A stretch of DNA of 34,630 nucleotides from a virus, in the IMG/VR virus record IMGVR_UViG_3300030328_000745, positions 7,540 to 42,169 of that record; one strand, 5' to 3'. Position 1 is the first letter of the stretch. Each line of letters starts with the position of its first letter. Below the pieces are notes generated by a model, which saw nothing but the letters and a program-made list of their open reading frames with translations, had not been told where the DNA came from and ran no database searches. Below, piece after piece: positions 8,402 to 16,063 of this stretch. Made by a program: the position numbers and the translations under genes.

Positions 8402-8432
8402 CCGCTATATAGAGTAGAGTTTTCTACTTAAA

Positions 8433-8621
8433 ATGATTAATTTTTTTATGCCTCTTGCAATCAGTATCATCAACAAGGCAGTTGATAAGATACCTGATGA
8501 TCTTGACTCTGTAATTAAGGATTTTCTAATTAAGTTGTTGAAGAAAGCAGCAGCTAAGACTGGTAATAAAGTGGATGATGAACTAGTGAACGCCTTAGCA
8601 AAGGCATTATTAGAATCATAG
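8433..8621 (+). CDS. Small amphipathic protein, function unknown
   Basis: The 62-residue product starts with a hydrophobic segment (MINFFMPLAISIINKAV) and continues as a helix-prone stretch with regular Lys/Ala/Leu spacing (FLIKLLKKAAAKTG). The first 17 residues could insert in or lie along a membrane, so a holin-like or peripheral role is conceivable but unsupported. There is no clear ribosome binding site. A small hairpin (8412-8429) lies just upstream of the ATG. The stop codon (8619-8621) is built into the stem of the terminator that follows, so this is the last gene of the unit. Confidence 0.55.
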   Translation: MINFFMPLAISIINKAVDKIPDDLDSVIKDFLIKLLKKAAAKTGNKVDDELVNALAKALLES

Positions 8622-8646
8622 GGGCTTCAAATAGGCCCCTTTTTCT
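8620..8646 (+). terminator. Intrinsic terminator
   Basis: AGGGGC (8620-8625) pairs with GCCCCT (8635-8640) around a nine-base loop and is followed directly by a T-rich run. It overlaps the stop codon of the 62-residue gene and separates it from the next late unit. Confidence 0.8.
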
Positions 8647-8654
8647 TATAAATA
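8647..8654 (+). promoter_or_regulatory. T4-type late promoter octamer (TATAAATA)
   Basis: This exact late consensus lies directly after the terminator and 35 bases before the ATG at 8689. An AAAGGGA ribosome binding site (8677-8683) lies between. It is the best-supported late promoter in the window. Confidence 0.8.
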
Positions 8655-8688
8655 AATTATAGGAAAATAATTATTAAAGGGACAAACC

Positions 8689-9264
8689 ATGGCTCTTTGG
8701 GGTAATAACGATAATGTAACGACTGCCAGTGCCGGTATTGTCACTGCTAGTGGTTTCAACGGGGAGGTACTGGGTACAGGAACAACCTTCACGAACTATG
8801 CTGTTGGTCAAGTTTTGACTGTAGGTAAAGGATCAGGTGCAAATACAGGTTCAGGTGGTACTAGCGGATTTGCAGTCATTGCTAGTATTGGTAGCACCGA
8901 AGAAATGCAACTGGTCTCTAATGACCTTGGTGCAATGGATGAGATTGTAGGTACATTTAATGGATCTGCGGATGCATTTATTGTTGGTGAAAGACCTAAG
9001 TTCTTAACAGACGATCCTAGTTTCGCACCAACATCAGCAAATAATCAGAGATCATTCACGGCTAAAGTGTATGGTGTAGATGAAACCATGCAAGCTGCTA
9101 GGAATACAACTTCCTCTCAGTTCAAACCTCCTCACGCTGGATGGGTTGGTGTTACAACTTATATGGATACACACGGTAACTTGAGAGTTAAGACAGAAAC
9201 ATTCGTAGCAATGTCTGGTATTTCAACTCAAACTCAGGCCGTAGCACAGGTAATGCCTGCTTGA
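8689..9264 (+). CDS. Probable virion structural protein
   Basis: This 191-residue protein is rich in Gly, Ser, Thr and Ala with almost no charge clusters, starting MALWGNNDNVTTASAGIVTA. The beta-rich, small-residue composition is typical of phage structural or decoration proteins. It contains GWVGVTTYMDTHGNLRVKTE, which looks like two strands. The gene has its own strong late promoter and ribosome binding site and is isolated by a terminator upstream, which fits a highly expressed late protein. I do not recognise a T4 counterpart. Its higher GC and preferred codons relative to neighbours also suggest high expression. Capsid decoration protein is a guess. Confidence 0.7.
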   Translation: MALWGNNDNVTTASAGIVTASGFNGEVLGTGTTFTNYAVGQVLTVGKGSGANTGSGGTSGFAVIASIGSTEEMQLVSNDLGAMDEIVGTFNGSADAFIVGERPKFLTDDPSFAPTSANNQRSFTAKVYGVDETMQAARNTTSSQFKPPHAGWVGVTTYMDTHGNLRVKTETFVAMSGISTQTQAVAQVMPA

Positions 9265-9270
9265 TAAATA
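9263..9270 (+). promoter_or_regulatory. Variant late promoter (GATAAATA)
   Basis: This differs from the late consensus at one base. It overlaps the TGA of the structural gene and lies 22 bases before the ATG at 9292. The same variant precedes the only minus-strand gene. However, it also occurs inside a coding region at 4134, so chance is possible. Confidence 0.4.
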
Positions 9271-9291
9271 AAGTCACATTGTTCGTGACTT

Positions 9292-9666
9292 ATGCAATTT
9301 CATGAGTTGAACGAAGCCAACTATATGATGTTCGCTGTAAAGAATTATGAGAATCCTCAAGCAATTACGCAAGAGGATTTTTATGATGATATAAAGCGTT
9401 TTAAATACATCAAACGTTTGCTTCGCAGATATAAAAAAACTGGAGTCCTTAAGACTCACTTATTATTAAATCACATTATTAGTGTTTATAATGTATTCGG
9501 TGATGGAGCTACTCCTTTACTCTTTTACAAAATAGATAAAGATCTATGGAGTGCAATGAAAGCCTTTGTGATTTATCTTGGGAGATTACCTGAAGTTCCT
9601 AAGACTTCATTACATGATATTATTGTTGATTTGGATGTGTACAAATCTTTAACGACGGAAGTGTGA
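9292..9666 (+). CDS. Conserved cyanophage protein, function unknown
   Basis: This 124-residue protein starts MQFHELNEANYMMFAVKNYE and continues with a basic helical region (DDIKRFKYIKRLLRRYKKTG) and LLLNHIISVYNVFGDGATPL. I recognise it as a protein recurring in T4-like cyanophages at a similar position, before structural-type genes. No enzymatic motif or membrane helix is evident. The Arg/Lys-rich segment could bind nucleic acid or a partner protein, but that is inference. Its TGA overlaps the next ATG by one base (TGATG at 9664-9668), so the two are translationally coupled. Confidence 0.72.
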   Translation: MQFHELNEANYMMFAVKNYENPQAITQEDFYDDIKRFKYIKRLLRRYKKTGVLKTHLLLNHIISVYNVFGDGATPLLFYKIDKDLWSAMKAFVIYLGRLPEVPKTSLHDIIVDLDVYKSLTTEV

Positions 9667-10448
9667 TGGACTATCGCCTCGACAAAGTTATAAAATATTT
9701 CAGAGAAGATCCTGAAAGGACTGACGAATATAAAGCAATGCAAGCAGCTTTATATCCAAGAGGTTCTACATTAGATGCAAAGCAGAGAGGTGACAATGCT
9801 ACTGCACATAGGGTAGGTGGATGGAAAAATCCTAAAGACCGTGGTAAGAAAAAGAAAGTAATGGGAGAAGAAGGAATGGTTGTGGGTGCTGATGGTGCTA
9901 CAGCCGCTGCAGATGATGCAGGCCCTCTTGCTGGGTTTGATCCCAAAATGAAAGGTAAGATGTTGAGGAGGAAGGTTATTGGTAGATGGTCTAGATCTTT
10001 AAGAAAAAAGAAGAAAGAAATAAAGGAGAGTTATAATAGTTCTGATTGGAGAGATGGTTACAGACCAACAGAGTTCGAGTCTGTTGACGTTATTAAACCA
10101 GAACCTTTACAACCAACTAAATCAATTCTGAATATTGAAGTCCCACAGACACAGACTGATTTTAATATGGGTTTGATGTTCAGGGATGAATTAGAAGAGA
10201 ATAGTGGAATGCTCTTCGCTTTCCAAGAAGAAGGCCAAAAATATTTTCACATGAAAGATACTACAATTCCTTTAGATATTGCATTTATTAATAAGGAAGG
10301 AATTATAGAAAGTATTAAAGAACTTATACCATTATCAACAGTCCCAGTTTCTTCTGATAGTACTGTGCTCTATGCACTGGAAGTAAACAGAGGATGGTTT
10401 GAGAAGAATGGTGTTGGTGTGGGAGATAAGGTATTGGATAATGGCTGA
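9666..10448 (+). CDS. Cyanophage protein with C-terminal DUF192 domain
   Basis: This 260-residue protein starts at the ATG at 9666; a GTG at 9663 is possible. Residues 1-130 are basic, with a KKKK patch, an Ala/Asp/Gly-rich linker and a second basic patch (RRKVIGRWSRSLRKKKK), and resemble cyanophage virion-type proteins. Residues about 160-260 match DUF192: FRDELEENSGMLFAF, YFHMKDTTIPLDIAFI, then ALEVNRGWFEKNGVGVGDKV. DUF192 proteins are small, often secreted proteins of unknown function in bacteria and archaea. Here the domain has no signal peptide and is fused to a basic region. It overlaps the following coiled-coil gene by eight bases. Confidence 0.75.
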   Translation: MDYRLDKVIKYFREDPERTDEYKAMQAALYPRGSTLDAKQRGDNATAHRVGGWKNPKDRGKKKKVMGEEGMVVGADGATAAADDAGPLAGFDPKMKGKMLRRKVIGRWSRSLRKKKKEIKESYNSSDWRDGYRPTEFESVDVIKPEPLQPTKSILNIEVPQTQTDFNMGLMFRDELEENSGMLFAFQEEGQKYFHMKDTTIPLDIAFINKEGIIESIKELIPLSTVPVSSDSTVLYALEVNRGWFEKNGVGVGDKVLDNG

Positions 10449-10872
10449 AACGGTTAATACTGCATTGTTGGAAAGGTTAGAACGTGTAATAGAAACCTTA
10501 AGTGAAAATTCAATTAAGATGGGACAGATGCTTGCTGTCCACGACGAAAAATTAGATAAACAGGATAGGATAGATGCAGTACTATTTGAGAAAGTTGAAT
10601 CGGTTCATAGAGAAGTAAATCGTCAAGCACAACAAATTAAGGAGGGATGTGAACGTGACATCAGAAAAGTCGATGAGCGTCTTCGAGTCATTGAAAAGAA
10701 GATGTGGACTATTTTTGGTGCTCTTAGTATTCTATCTTTCCTCGTTAGTGTGCCAGGACAAGGAGTCTTAAAAAAGTTGCAAGAATCGCCAAGATCTGGT
10801 ATAGTGGGCCCAACGGTTGCTGGCCCCATTGAATTACATAGACACAAAGTACATCAACCTAGTATCTGTTAG
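10441..10872 (+). CDS. Coiled-coil protein with one C-terminal membrane helix
   Basis: This is 143 residues from the ATG at 10441 (MAETVNTALLERLERVIETL). An earlier in-frame codon at 10399 lies deep in the DUF192 gene and is rejected. Residues 5-95 show heptad-like spacing of hydrophobic residues, indicating a coiled coil. MWTIFGALSILSFLVSVPG (about residues 96-114) is a single membrane helix, followed by a Pro/Gly-rich tail with His. This layout (coiled coil then one helix) resembles XhlA-like lysis accessory proteins, but similarity is architectural only. The last 44 bases overlap the primase gene. Confidence 0.68.
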   Translation: MAETVNTALLERLERVIETLSENSIKMGQMLAVHDEKLDKQDRIDAVLFEKVESVHREVNRQAQQIKEGCERDIRKVDERLRVIEKKMWTIFGALSILSFLVSVPGQGVLKKLQESPRSGIVGPTVAGPIELHRHKVHQPSIC

Positions 10873-11821
10873 ACTTAATAAGTTTGCTGAGAAGAAAAAG
10901 GGGTTATATAACTTTAGATGCCCTTACTGTGGGGATAGTCAAAAGTATAAAAATAAATGTAGGGGATATCTTTTTCAAAAAAAGAATGATATAATCTATA
11001 AATGCCACAACTGTGGTGTTGGGAGATCTTTAGCCAATTTTTTGAAGGATCAAGACAATAACCTTCATGATCAATATGTCATGGAGAGGTATAAGGAAGG
11101 ACTAACAGGTAAGGGTAGTAACACTCCCAATCCCGTCTTTACATTTCCTCAACCTAAGTTTAAATCTAAAGATATATGCTCAGGATTGAGCAAGGTATCC
11201 GATCTAAATAGTGAACACTTTGCTAAAGAATACCTTGTTGATAGAGGTATTCCTGACTTATCAAAGTTCTATTTTTGTCCTAATTTTAAGGAGTGGACTA
11301 ACAAATATAAAAGAACTTTTGATAGTATTGGTAAAGATGAACCACGTATTATCATTCCACTGAGGGATGAGAAAGGAGTTCTATTTGGATTCCAAGGTAG
11401 ATCTTTAACTGCATCGCAGTTAAGGTATATTACAATACTACTTGATGACACTAAACCAAAAATCTACGGTCTCGATGAAGTCAATTCAAAAAGACCAATC
11501 TATATCGTGGAGGGCCCGTTTGATTCCCTCTTCTTGGATAATTCCGTTGCGATGGCTGGGTCTGATATTGATTGTCGGACGTTTGGCTGGAGCAATTATA
11601 TTTGGGTTTATGATAACGAACCTCGTAACAGACAAATCGTCGAACGAATCACCAAGTCCATCGACAGAGGTGAAAAGGTTATCATCTGGCCAAATGCAGT
11701 AAAGGAAAAAGATCTAAATGATATGGTTCTTGCTGGACATAATGTGAAAAGTATTGTAAAATCAAATACATATGAAGGACTTGAAGCAAAACTTAAGTTA
11801 ACCGCATGGAAGAGAGTATGA
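10829..11821 (+). CDS. T4 gp61-like DNA primase
   Basis: This protein makes RNA primers for lagging-strand synthesis at the phage replication fork, with the gp41-type helicase (not in this window). The start is probably TTG at 10829, giving MNYIDTKYINL; a TTG at 10817 would add four residues. The product is 330 residues. Residues about 30-65 form a zinc-binding domain with paired cysteines (RCPYCGDSQK and KCHNCG). IYIVEGPFDSLF is the TOPRIM Glu motif, VYDNEPRN supplies downstream acidic residues, and KEKDLNDMV lies near the end. It overlaps nrdA by four bases (ATGA). Base composition becomes GC-richer from about 11500 to 11700, over the TOPRIM part. Confidence 0.9.
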   Translation: MNYIDTKYINLVSVRLNKFAEKKKGLYNFRCPYCGDSQKYKNKCRGYLFQKKNDIIYKCHNCGVGRSLANFLKDQDNNLHDQYVMERYKEGLTGKGSNTPNPVFTFPQPKFKSKDICSGLSKVSDLNSEHFAKEYLVDRGIPDLSKFYFCPNFKEWTNKYKRTFDSIGKDEPRIIIPLRDEKGVLFGFQGRSLTASQLRYITILLDDTKPKIYGLDEVNSKRPIYIVEGPFDSLFLDNSVAMAGSDIDCRTFGWSNYIWVYDNEPRNRQIVERITKSIDRGEKVIIWPNAVKEKDLNDMVLAGHNVKSIVKSNTYEGLEAKLKLTAWKRV

Positions 11822-14142
11822 CAAACGACGCTATTAACGTCAAGAAGAGAAATGGGAGGGGTATTGAACCTCTTGATCTCGAAAAAATGCATAAGATGGT
11901 TGAAGAGGCCTGTGATGGTGTTGCAGGTGTATCTGCAAGTCAGGTAGAAATTCAATCGGGTATTCAATTCTATGATGGAATTACCACAGGAGAGATCCAA
12001 GAGATACTTATAAAATCTGCTTCAGATCTTATTGATCTTGATCATCCTAATTATCAGTTCGTTGCTTCTAGACTTCTTCTTTTTGCCGTAAGGAAAAGTT
12101 TATATGGAAGGATGAGAGAAGTACCATCACTAGTTGATCATATTAACAATTGTGTTAATGCTAGAGTGTATGATAGAGAAATATATAACAAGTACTCCTT
12201 AGAAGAAATACAAAAGGTAGATACATGGATTGATCATGATAGAGATTTCCTATTTACGTATGCGGGCCTAAGACAGGTTTGTGATAAGTATCTTGTACAG
12301 GACAGAAGTACTGGGAAGGTGTATGAGACACCACAGTTCATGTACATGTTAATTGCCTTAACAATGTTTTCGGAGTATCCTAAAGAAACTAGATTAGACT
12401 ATGTTAGAAAGTACTATGACGCAATCAGCAGACACAAAATCAACATCCCCACCCCCATTATGGCGGGAGTCAGAACCCCCATTCGTCAATTTGCAAGTTG
12501 CGTTTTGGTTGATGCTGATGACACCCTCGATAGTATCTTTAGCAGCGATATGGCTATTGGCCGCTATGTCGCTCAAAGGGCAGGCATTGGTATTAACGCT
12601 GGTAGGATCAGGGGCATCAACAGTAAAATCAGGGACGGAGAAGTACAACACACAGGTGTCGTCCCTTTTCTCAAAAAGTTTGAAAGCACTGTCAGATGTT
12701 GCACTCAAAACGGCATCAGAGGTGGATCAGCGACAGTCCATTTTCCCATTTGGCACCAAGAAATCGAAGACATCATCGTCCTCAAAAATAACAAAGGAAC
12801 AGAAGACAACAGAGTTAGAAAATTAGATTATAGTATCCAGTTAAGTAAATTATTTTATGAAAGGTTTATTAATAACGAGGAGATCACGTTATTTTCTCCT
12901 CATGATGTGCCAGGGCTCTATGATAGCTTTGGTACTGAACGTTTTGATGAACTCTACGAACAGTTTGAGCAGAATACTTTCATCCCAAAACGTAGCGTTA
13001 ACGCTCAAGAACTCATACTTGATCTTTTAAAAGAAAGAGCTGAGACTGGTCGTGTTTATCTTATGAACATAGATCATTGTAATTCACATTCTTCTTTTAA
13101 AGATCATGTGTATATGAGTAACCTATGTCAAGAGATTACTCTACCAACATATCCTCTCCAACATATTGATGATGAGGTTAGTGAAATTGCTTTATGTATT
13201 CTTAGTGCAGTTAATGTAGGTAAGATTAAAAACTTAGAAGATCTTGAGGAACTATGTGATCTTGCTGTACGTGGACTTGAAGAATTAATTGACTATCAAC
13301 AGTACCCTGTTGCTGCTGCAGAAAGGGCCACAAAGGCGCGTAGATCCCTTGGAGTAGGGTTCATTGGTCTTGCACATTATCTTGCTAAGTTAGGTTATAA
13401 TTATGATTCACAAGAGGCATTTGATGCGGTTCATAAGTTGAGTGAATCATTCCAATACTATCTCCTTAAATCATCTAATAAGATTGCACAAGAAAAAGGA
13501 TGGTGTACTGATTTTGGTAGAACTAAGTATGCAGAAGGCATTCTTCCAATAGATACTTATAAGAAGGATGTGGATGAAATCGTACCTAATGACCTATCAC
13601 TTGATTGGGGAAGTTTACGGGAGGACATACTCGCTCACGGGTTACGACACTCAACGTTGTCGGCACAAATGCCATCGGAGAGTAGTTCGGTTGTGTCAAA
13701 TGCCACTAATGGAATCGAACCACCAAGAGATTACTTGTCCGTTAAAAAATCAAAGAAGGGGCCTCTTAAACAGATTGTACCACAGTATAATACGTTGAAA
13801 AATAATTACACTTTGTTATGGGACATGCCAAGTAACGATGGATATATTAAAATAGTATCAGTAATGCAGAAGTTCTTTGACCAAGCGATCAGTGGTAACT
13901 GGTCATACAATCCAGAGAACTATCCTGACAATGAAGTTCCTGTATCAGAAATGGCTAAGGATCTTCTTACTACATACAAGTACGGTTGGAAGACTTCTTA
14001 TTATCAGAATACATATGATGCTAAGAAGGACGTTGATGAACCTGCACATCCTATTGGTTGGAAGGATGATATACCTGTAGACAACCTAATAAACAAAATT
14101 CTAACTACTGAGGAAGAAACCTGTGAGTCCTGTGCAATCTGA
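11818..14142 (+). CDS. nrdA: Class Ia ribonucleotide reductase, large subunit
   Basis: NrdA reduces ribonucleoside diphosphates to deoxy forms for phage DNA synthesis, working with NrdB. The product is 774 residues from the ATG at 11818, normal for the family. Residues 1-90 form an ATP-cone (VKKRNGRGIEPLDLEK). Catalytic residues are present: C228 and C460 (redox pair), N435, C437 (thiyl radical) and E439 in SNLCQEI. Also present are the PSESSSVVSNATNGIEPPR signature near residue 630 and a terminal CESC pair for reactivation. No intron or intein interrupts it. Codon use shifts sharply to C-ending codons at about 12415-12800 and 13610-13730, both over active-site regions, suggesting recombination or conversion. 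Confidence 0.97.
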   Translation: MTNDAINVKKRNGRGIEPLDLEKMHKMVEEACDGVAGVSASQVEIQSGIQFYDGITTGEIQEILIKSASDLIDLDHPNYQFVASRLLLFAVRKSLYGRMREVPSLVDHINNCVNARVYDREIYNKYSLEEIQKVDTWIDHDRDFLFTYAGLRQVCDKYLVQDRSTGKVYETPQFMYMLIALTMFSEYPKETRLDYVRKYYDAISRHKINIPTPIMAGVRTPIRQFASCVLVDADDTLDSIFSSDMAIGRYVAQRAGIGINAGRIRGINSKIRDGEVQHTGVVPFLKKFESTVRCCTQNGIRGGSATVHFPIWHQEIEDIIVLKNNKGTEDNRVRKLDYSIQLSKLFYERFINNEEITLFSPHDVPGLYDSFGTERFDELYEQFEQNTFIPKRSVNAQELILDLLKERAETGRVYLMNIDHCNSHSSFKDHVYMSNLCQEITLPTYPLQHIDDEVSEIALCILSAVNVGKIKNLEDLEELCDLAVRGLEELIDYQQYPVAAAERATKARRSLGVGFIGLAHYLAKLGYNYDSQEAFDAVHKLSESFQYYLLKSSNKIAQEKGWCTDFGRTKYAEGILPIDTYKKDVDEIVPNDLSLDWGSLREDILAHGLRHSTLSAQMPSESSSVVSNATNGIEPPRDYLSVKKSKKGPLKQIVPQYNTLKNNYTLLWDMPSNDGYIKIVSVMQKFFDQAISGNWSYNPENYPDNEVPVSEMAKDLLTTYKYGWKTSYYQNTYDAKKDVDEPAHPIGWKDDIPVDNLINKILTTEEETCESCAI

Positions 14143-14152
14143 TATAAAGGGA

Positions 14153-15283
14153 ATGACGGTATTTAATACCGAAGAAGTTGATACTAAAAAGCAACCAATG
14201 TTTTTTGGTAAACCATTAGGTGTACAGAGATATGATTCATATAAGTACCCATCATTTGATAGATTGACTCAACAGCAATTAGGATATTTCTGGAGACCTG
14301 AAGAGGTATCACTCCAGAAAGATCGTGCTGATTATGGCCATCTAAATGATGCACAGAAACATATCTTCACCTCTAATCTAAAGTATCAGATATTATTAGA
14401 TTCTGTACAGGGTCGTGGGCCTAGTATGGCATTCTTACCATATTGTTCTCTACCTGAGTTGGAAGCATGTATGGAAGTATGGGGTTTCATGGAAATGATT
14501 CATTCCAGATCTTATACTCATATTATTAAAAATGTTTATCCAGATCCATCTGATGTTTTCGATAAGATATTAAATGATGAAAAGATTCTTTCTCGTGCTG
14601 AGTCGGTTACTAAGGCTTATGATGACTTTATAAACTATGCACAGGATTATGGTCAGAGTAATAGTTGGAAACCTGACATGTATGGTCATCCTAATTCAGA
14701 ATGGACAAGAAAAGATTTAAAAAGACACTTATACAGGGCAGTAGCTAATGTCAACATTCTCGAAGGTATACGTTTTTACGTTAGTTTCGCTTGCACTTTT
14801 GCATTTGGGGAACTCAAACTTATGGAAGGATCTGCTAAGATTGTATCCCTCATCGCAAGAGACGAGAATCAACACCTCGTACTTACCCAAACAATTCTTA
14901 AGAACTGGAGAGAGGGTGATGATCCTGAGATGATTGAAATAATGAAGGAAGAGGAAGAGAATGTATATGAGATGTTTAGGAAGTGTGTAGATGAAGAGAA
15001 AGAATGGGCAGAGTATTTGTTTAAGGATGGTAGTATGATAGGATTGAATGACAAGTTATTGGGCCAATATGTTGAGTGGATTGCCAATAAGAGAATGAAA
15101 TCAATAGGACTTAAACCTATATACGATGTACCTGCTAGAAACAATCCTCTGCCTTGGACTCAATTTTGGATTAGTTCTAAAGGCCTTCAGGTTGCACCCC
15201 AAGAAACGGAGGTAGAAAGTTATGTCGTCGGAGGAATTAAACAAGACGTTAAGAAGGACACCTTCTCAGGATTCAAACTCTAA
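14153..15283 (+). CDS. nrdB: Class Ia ribonucleotide reductase, small (radical) subunit
   Basis: NrdB holds the di-iron centre and tyrosyl radical that drives NrdA. I choose the ATG at 14153 (MTVFNTEEVD...QPMFFGKPLG), which matches T4 and E. coli NrdB N-termini; a GTG at 14123 would overlap nrdA and is less likely. The product is 376 residues. Iron ligands D83, E114, H117, E204, E238 and H241 are present, and the radical Tyr is Y121 in HSRSYTHI. The extreme C-terminus (DTFSGFKL) is the NrdA-docking tail. It lies 10 bases after nrdA. About 14745-14900, around E204 and E238, uses C-ending codons unlike the rest. The last 62 bases overlap a small membrane-protein gene. Confidence 0.97.
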   Translation: MTVFNTEEVDTKKQPMFFGKPLGVQRYDSYKYPSFDRLTQQQLGYFWRPEEVSLQKDRADYGHLNDAQKHIFTSNLKYQILLDSVQGRGPSMAFLPYCSLPELEACMEVWGFMEMIHSRSYTHIIKNVYPDPSDVFDKILNDEKILSRAESVTKAYDDFINYAQDYGQSNSWKPDMYGHPNSEWTRKDLKRHLYRAVANVNILEGIRFYVSFACTFAFGELKLMEGSAKIVSLIARDENQHLVLTQTILKNWREGDDPEMIEIMKEEEENVYEMFRKCVDEEKEWAEYLFKDGSMIGLNDKLLGQYVEWIANKRMKSIGLKPIYDVPARNNPLPWTQFWISSKGLQVAPQETEVESYVVGGIKQDVKKDTFSGFKL

Positions 15284-15461
15284 GGATAAAGTCATAGGTC
15301 TTATACGGATTGTGATATTATTCCAGTTAGGAATAGTAGGATCAACAATAATTGGGTGTTTTACTCTCAAACAATGTGACTCTGATACGAAACAACATAT
15401 AGCAAATATGATGACGGTAATTACTACATCAACATTTGCTCTTTATGCGGCTGAAAAATGA
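15222..15461 (+). CDS. Small membrane protein
   Basis: This 79-residue protein begins inside the nrdB 3' end (62-base overlap). It has a charged, Ser/Lys-rich N-terminus and a likely membrane helix, VIGLIRIVILFQLGIVGSTI (about residues 24-43). A second short hydrophobic stretch near the C-terminus ends TFALYAAEK. It stops four bases into the next gene (ATGA-type overlap), which supports it being translated. No family is recognised. Position after RNR genes and the small two-helix layout could fit a holin or membrane accessory, but nothing in the sequence proves this. Confidence 0.6.
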   Translation: MSSEELNKTLRRTPSQDSNSKDKVIGLIRIVILFQLGIVGSTIIGCFTLKQCDSDTKQHIANMMTVITTSTFALYAAEK

Positions 15462-15679
15462 CTTATGATGATTCCAATTGGAGAGAAGAACTCATCCCTT
15501 ATACAAATAGTAAAAGGGAACTTGAGTTACTAGAGAATGGCCCTAAGAGTCTTGCACAGTCTTGGCATATGGGTGCATTATATAATAAGTGGAAGAAGAT
15601 TAATGGTATCAAAGAACCTGAACCACCTGATTGTCAATCTTCATTCAAGGAATGGAACGATAATATAAATAATATATAA
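15458..15679 (+). CDS. Conserved small cyanophage protein
   Basis: This 73-residue soluble protein starts MTYDDSNWREELIPYTNSKR and contains LLENGPKSLAQSWHMGALYN, Trp-rich and well ordered, with a Pro-rich tail. I recognise this pattern as a recurring small protein downstream of nrdB in T4-like cyanophages; no function is known to me. The ATG overlaps the previous stop. The final codons contain the TATAAATA octamer that probably starts the next late transcript, so coding and promoter information coincide here. Confidence 0.75.
   Translation: MTYDDSNWREELIPYTNSKRELELLENGPKSLAQSWHMGALYNKWKKINGIKEPEPPDCQSSFKEWNDNINNI
15664..15671 (+). promoter_or_regulatory. T4-type late promoter octamer (TATAAATA)
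   Basis: This is an exact late consensus within the last codons of the 73-residue gene, 39 bases before the ATG at 15710. It marks the switch from the nucleotide-metabolism genes to a late unit. Confidence 0.65.
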
Positions 15680-15709
15680 CGACTTCTTATGCGTTTAACA
15701 GACATCCCC

Positions 15710-16063
15710 ATGAAAACATTTAAACAATTCAGTGAAGCAGCTAATGGTGAAGAAGTAGATGGGAAGTTCATGTCCTATGCTACAATGAAAGCAAAGGGTA
15801 TTAAACCTAAGAAGAGTGCTTTAGATACTGTTAAGGATAAGTATAAAGGTCAAATCTATGATGGTAAGTCAGAGAAACCTCCTTCTGCGGAATCGCAAGC
15901 GGCGGTTGCAGCAGCACGTAAGAAGAGACAGGATGATGACAATAAAGCCTTTGCTGATAGAGGAAAGAAAGCAGGATACAAAAATCCACAAGACTATGCT
16001 AATGTAGTAGCAAGGTATGGTAGTGAGGATAATTACAGAAAAGGTAAAGGACTGGGAACATAA
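15710..16063 (+). CDS. Lys/Ala-rich cyanophage late protein
   Basis: Starting at the ATG at 15710 the product is 117 residues and begins MKTFKQFSEAANG, the N-terminus typical of several cyanophage virion-type proteins; an ATG at 15689 would add seven residues. The middle is low-complexity (SAESQAAVAAARKKRQDDD) and the end is GKKAGYKNPQDYANVVARYG. It is strongly basic, with no catalytic motif. The preceding late promoter and the shared N-terminal pattern suggest a virion or assembly protein. Its stop is immediately followed by the TTG start of the HAD protein, so the two are coupled. Confidence 0.65.
   Translation: MKTFKQFSEAANGEEVDGKFMSYATMKAKGIKPKKSALDTVKDKYKGQIYDGKSEKPPSAESQAAVAAARKKRQDDDNKAFADRGKKAGYKNPQDYANVVARYGSEDNYRKGKGLGT

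Noticed and set aside
12394-12708. Antisense open frame inside nrdA
   Set aside because: It lies opposite the conserved active-site region of nrdA, where codon use shifts to C-rich; the openness follows from that composition and the product has no recognisable features.
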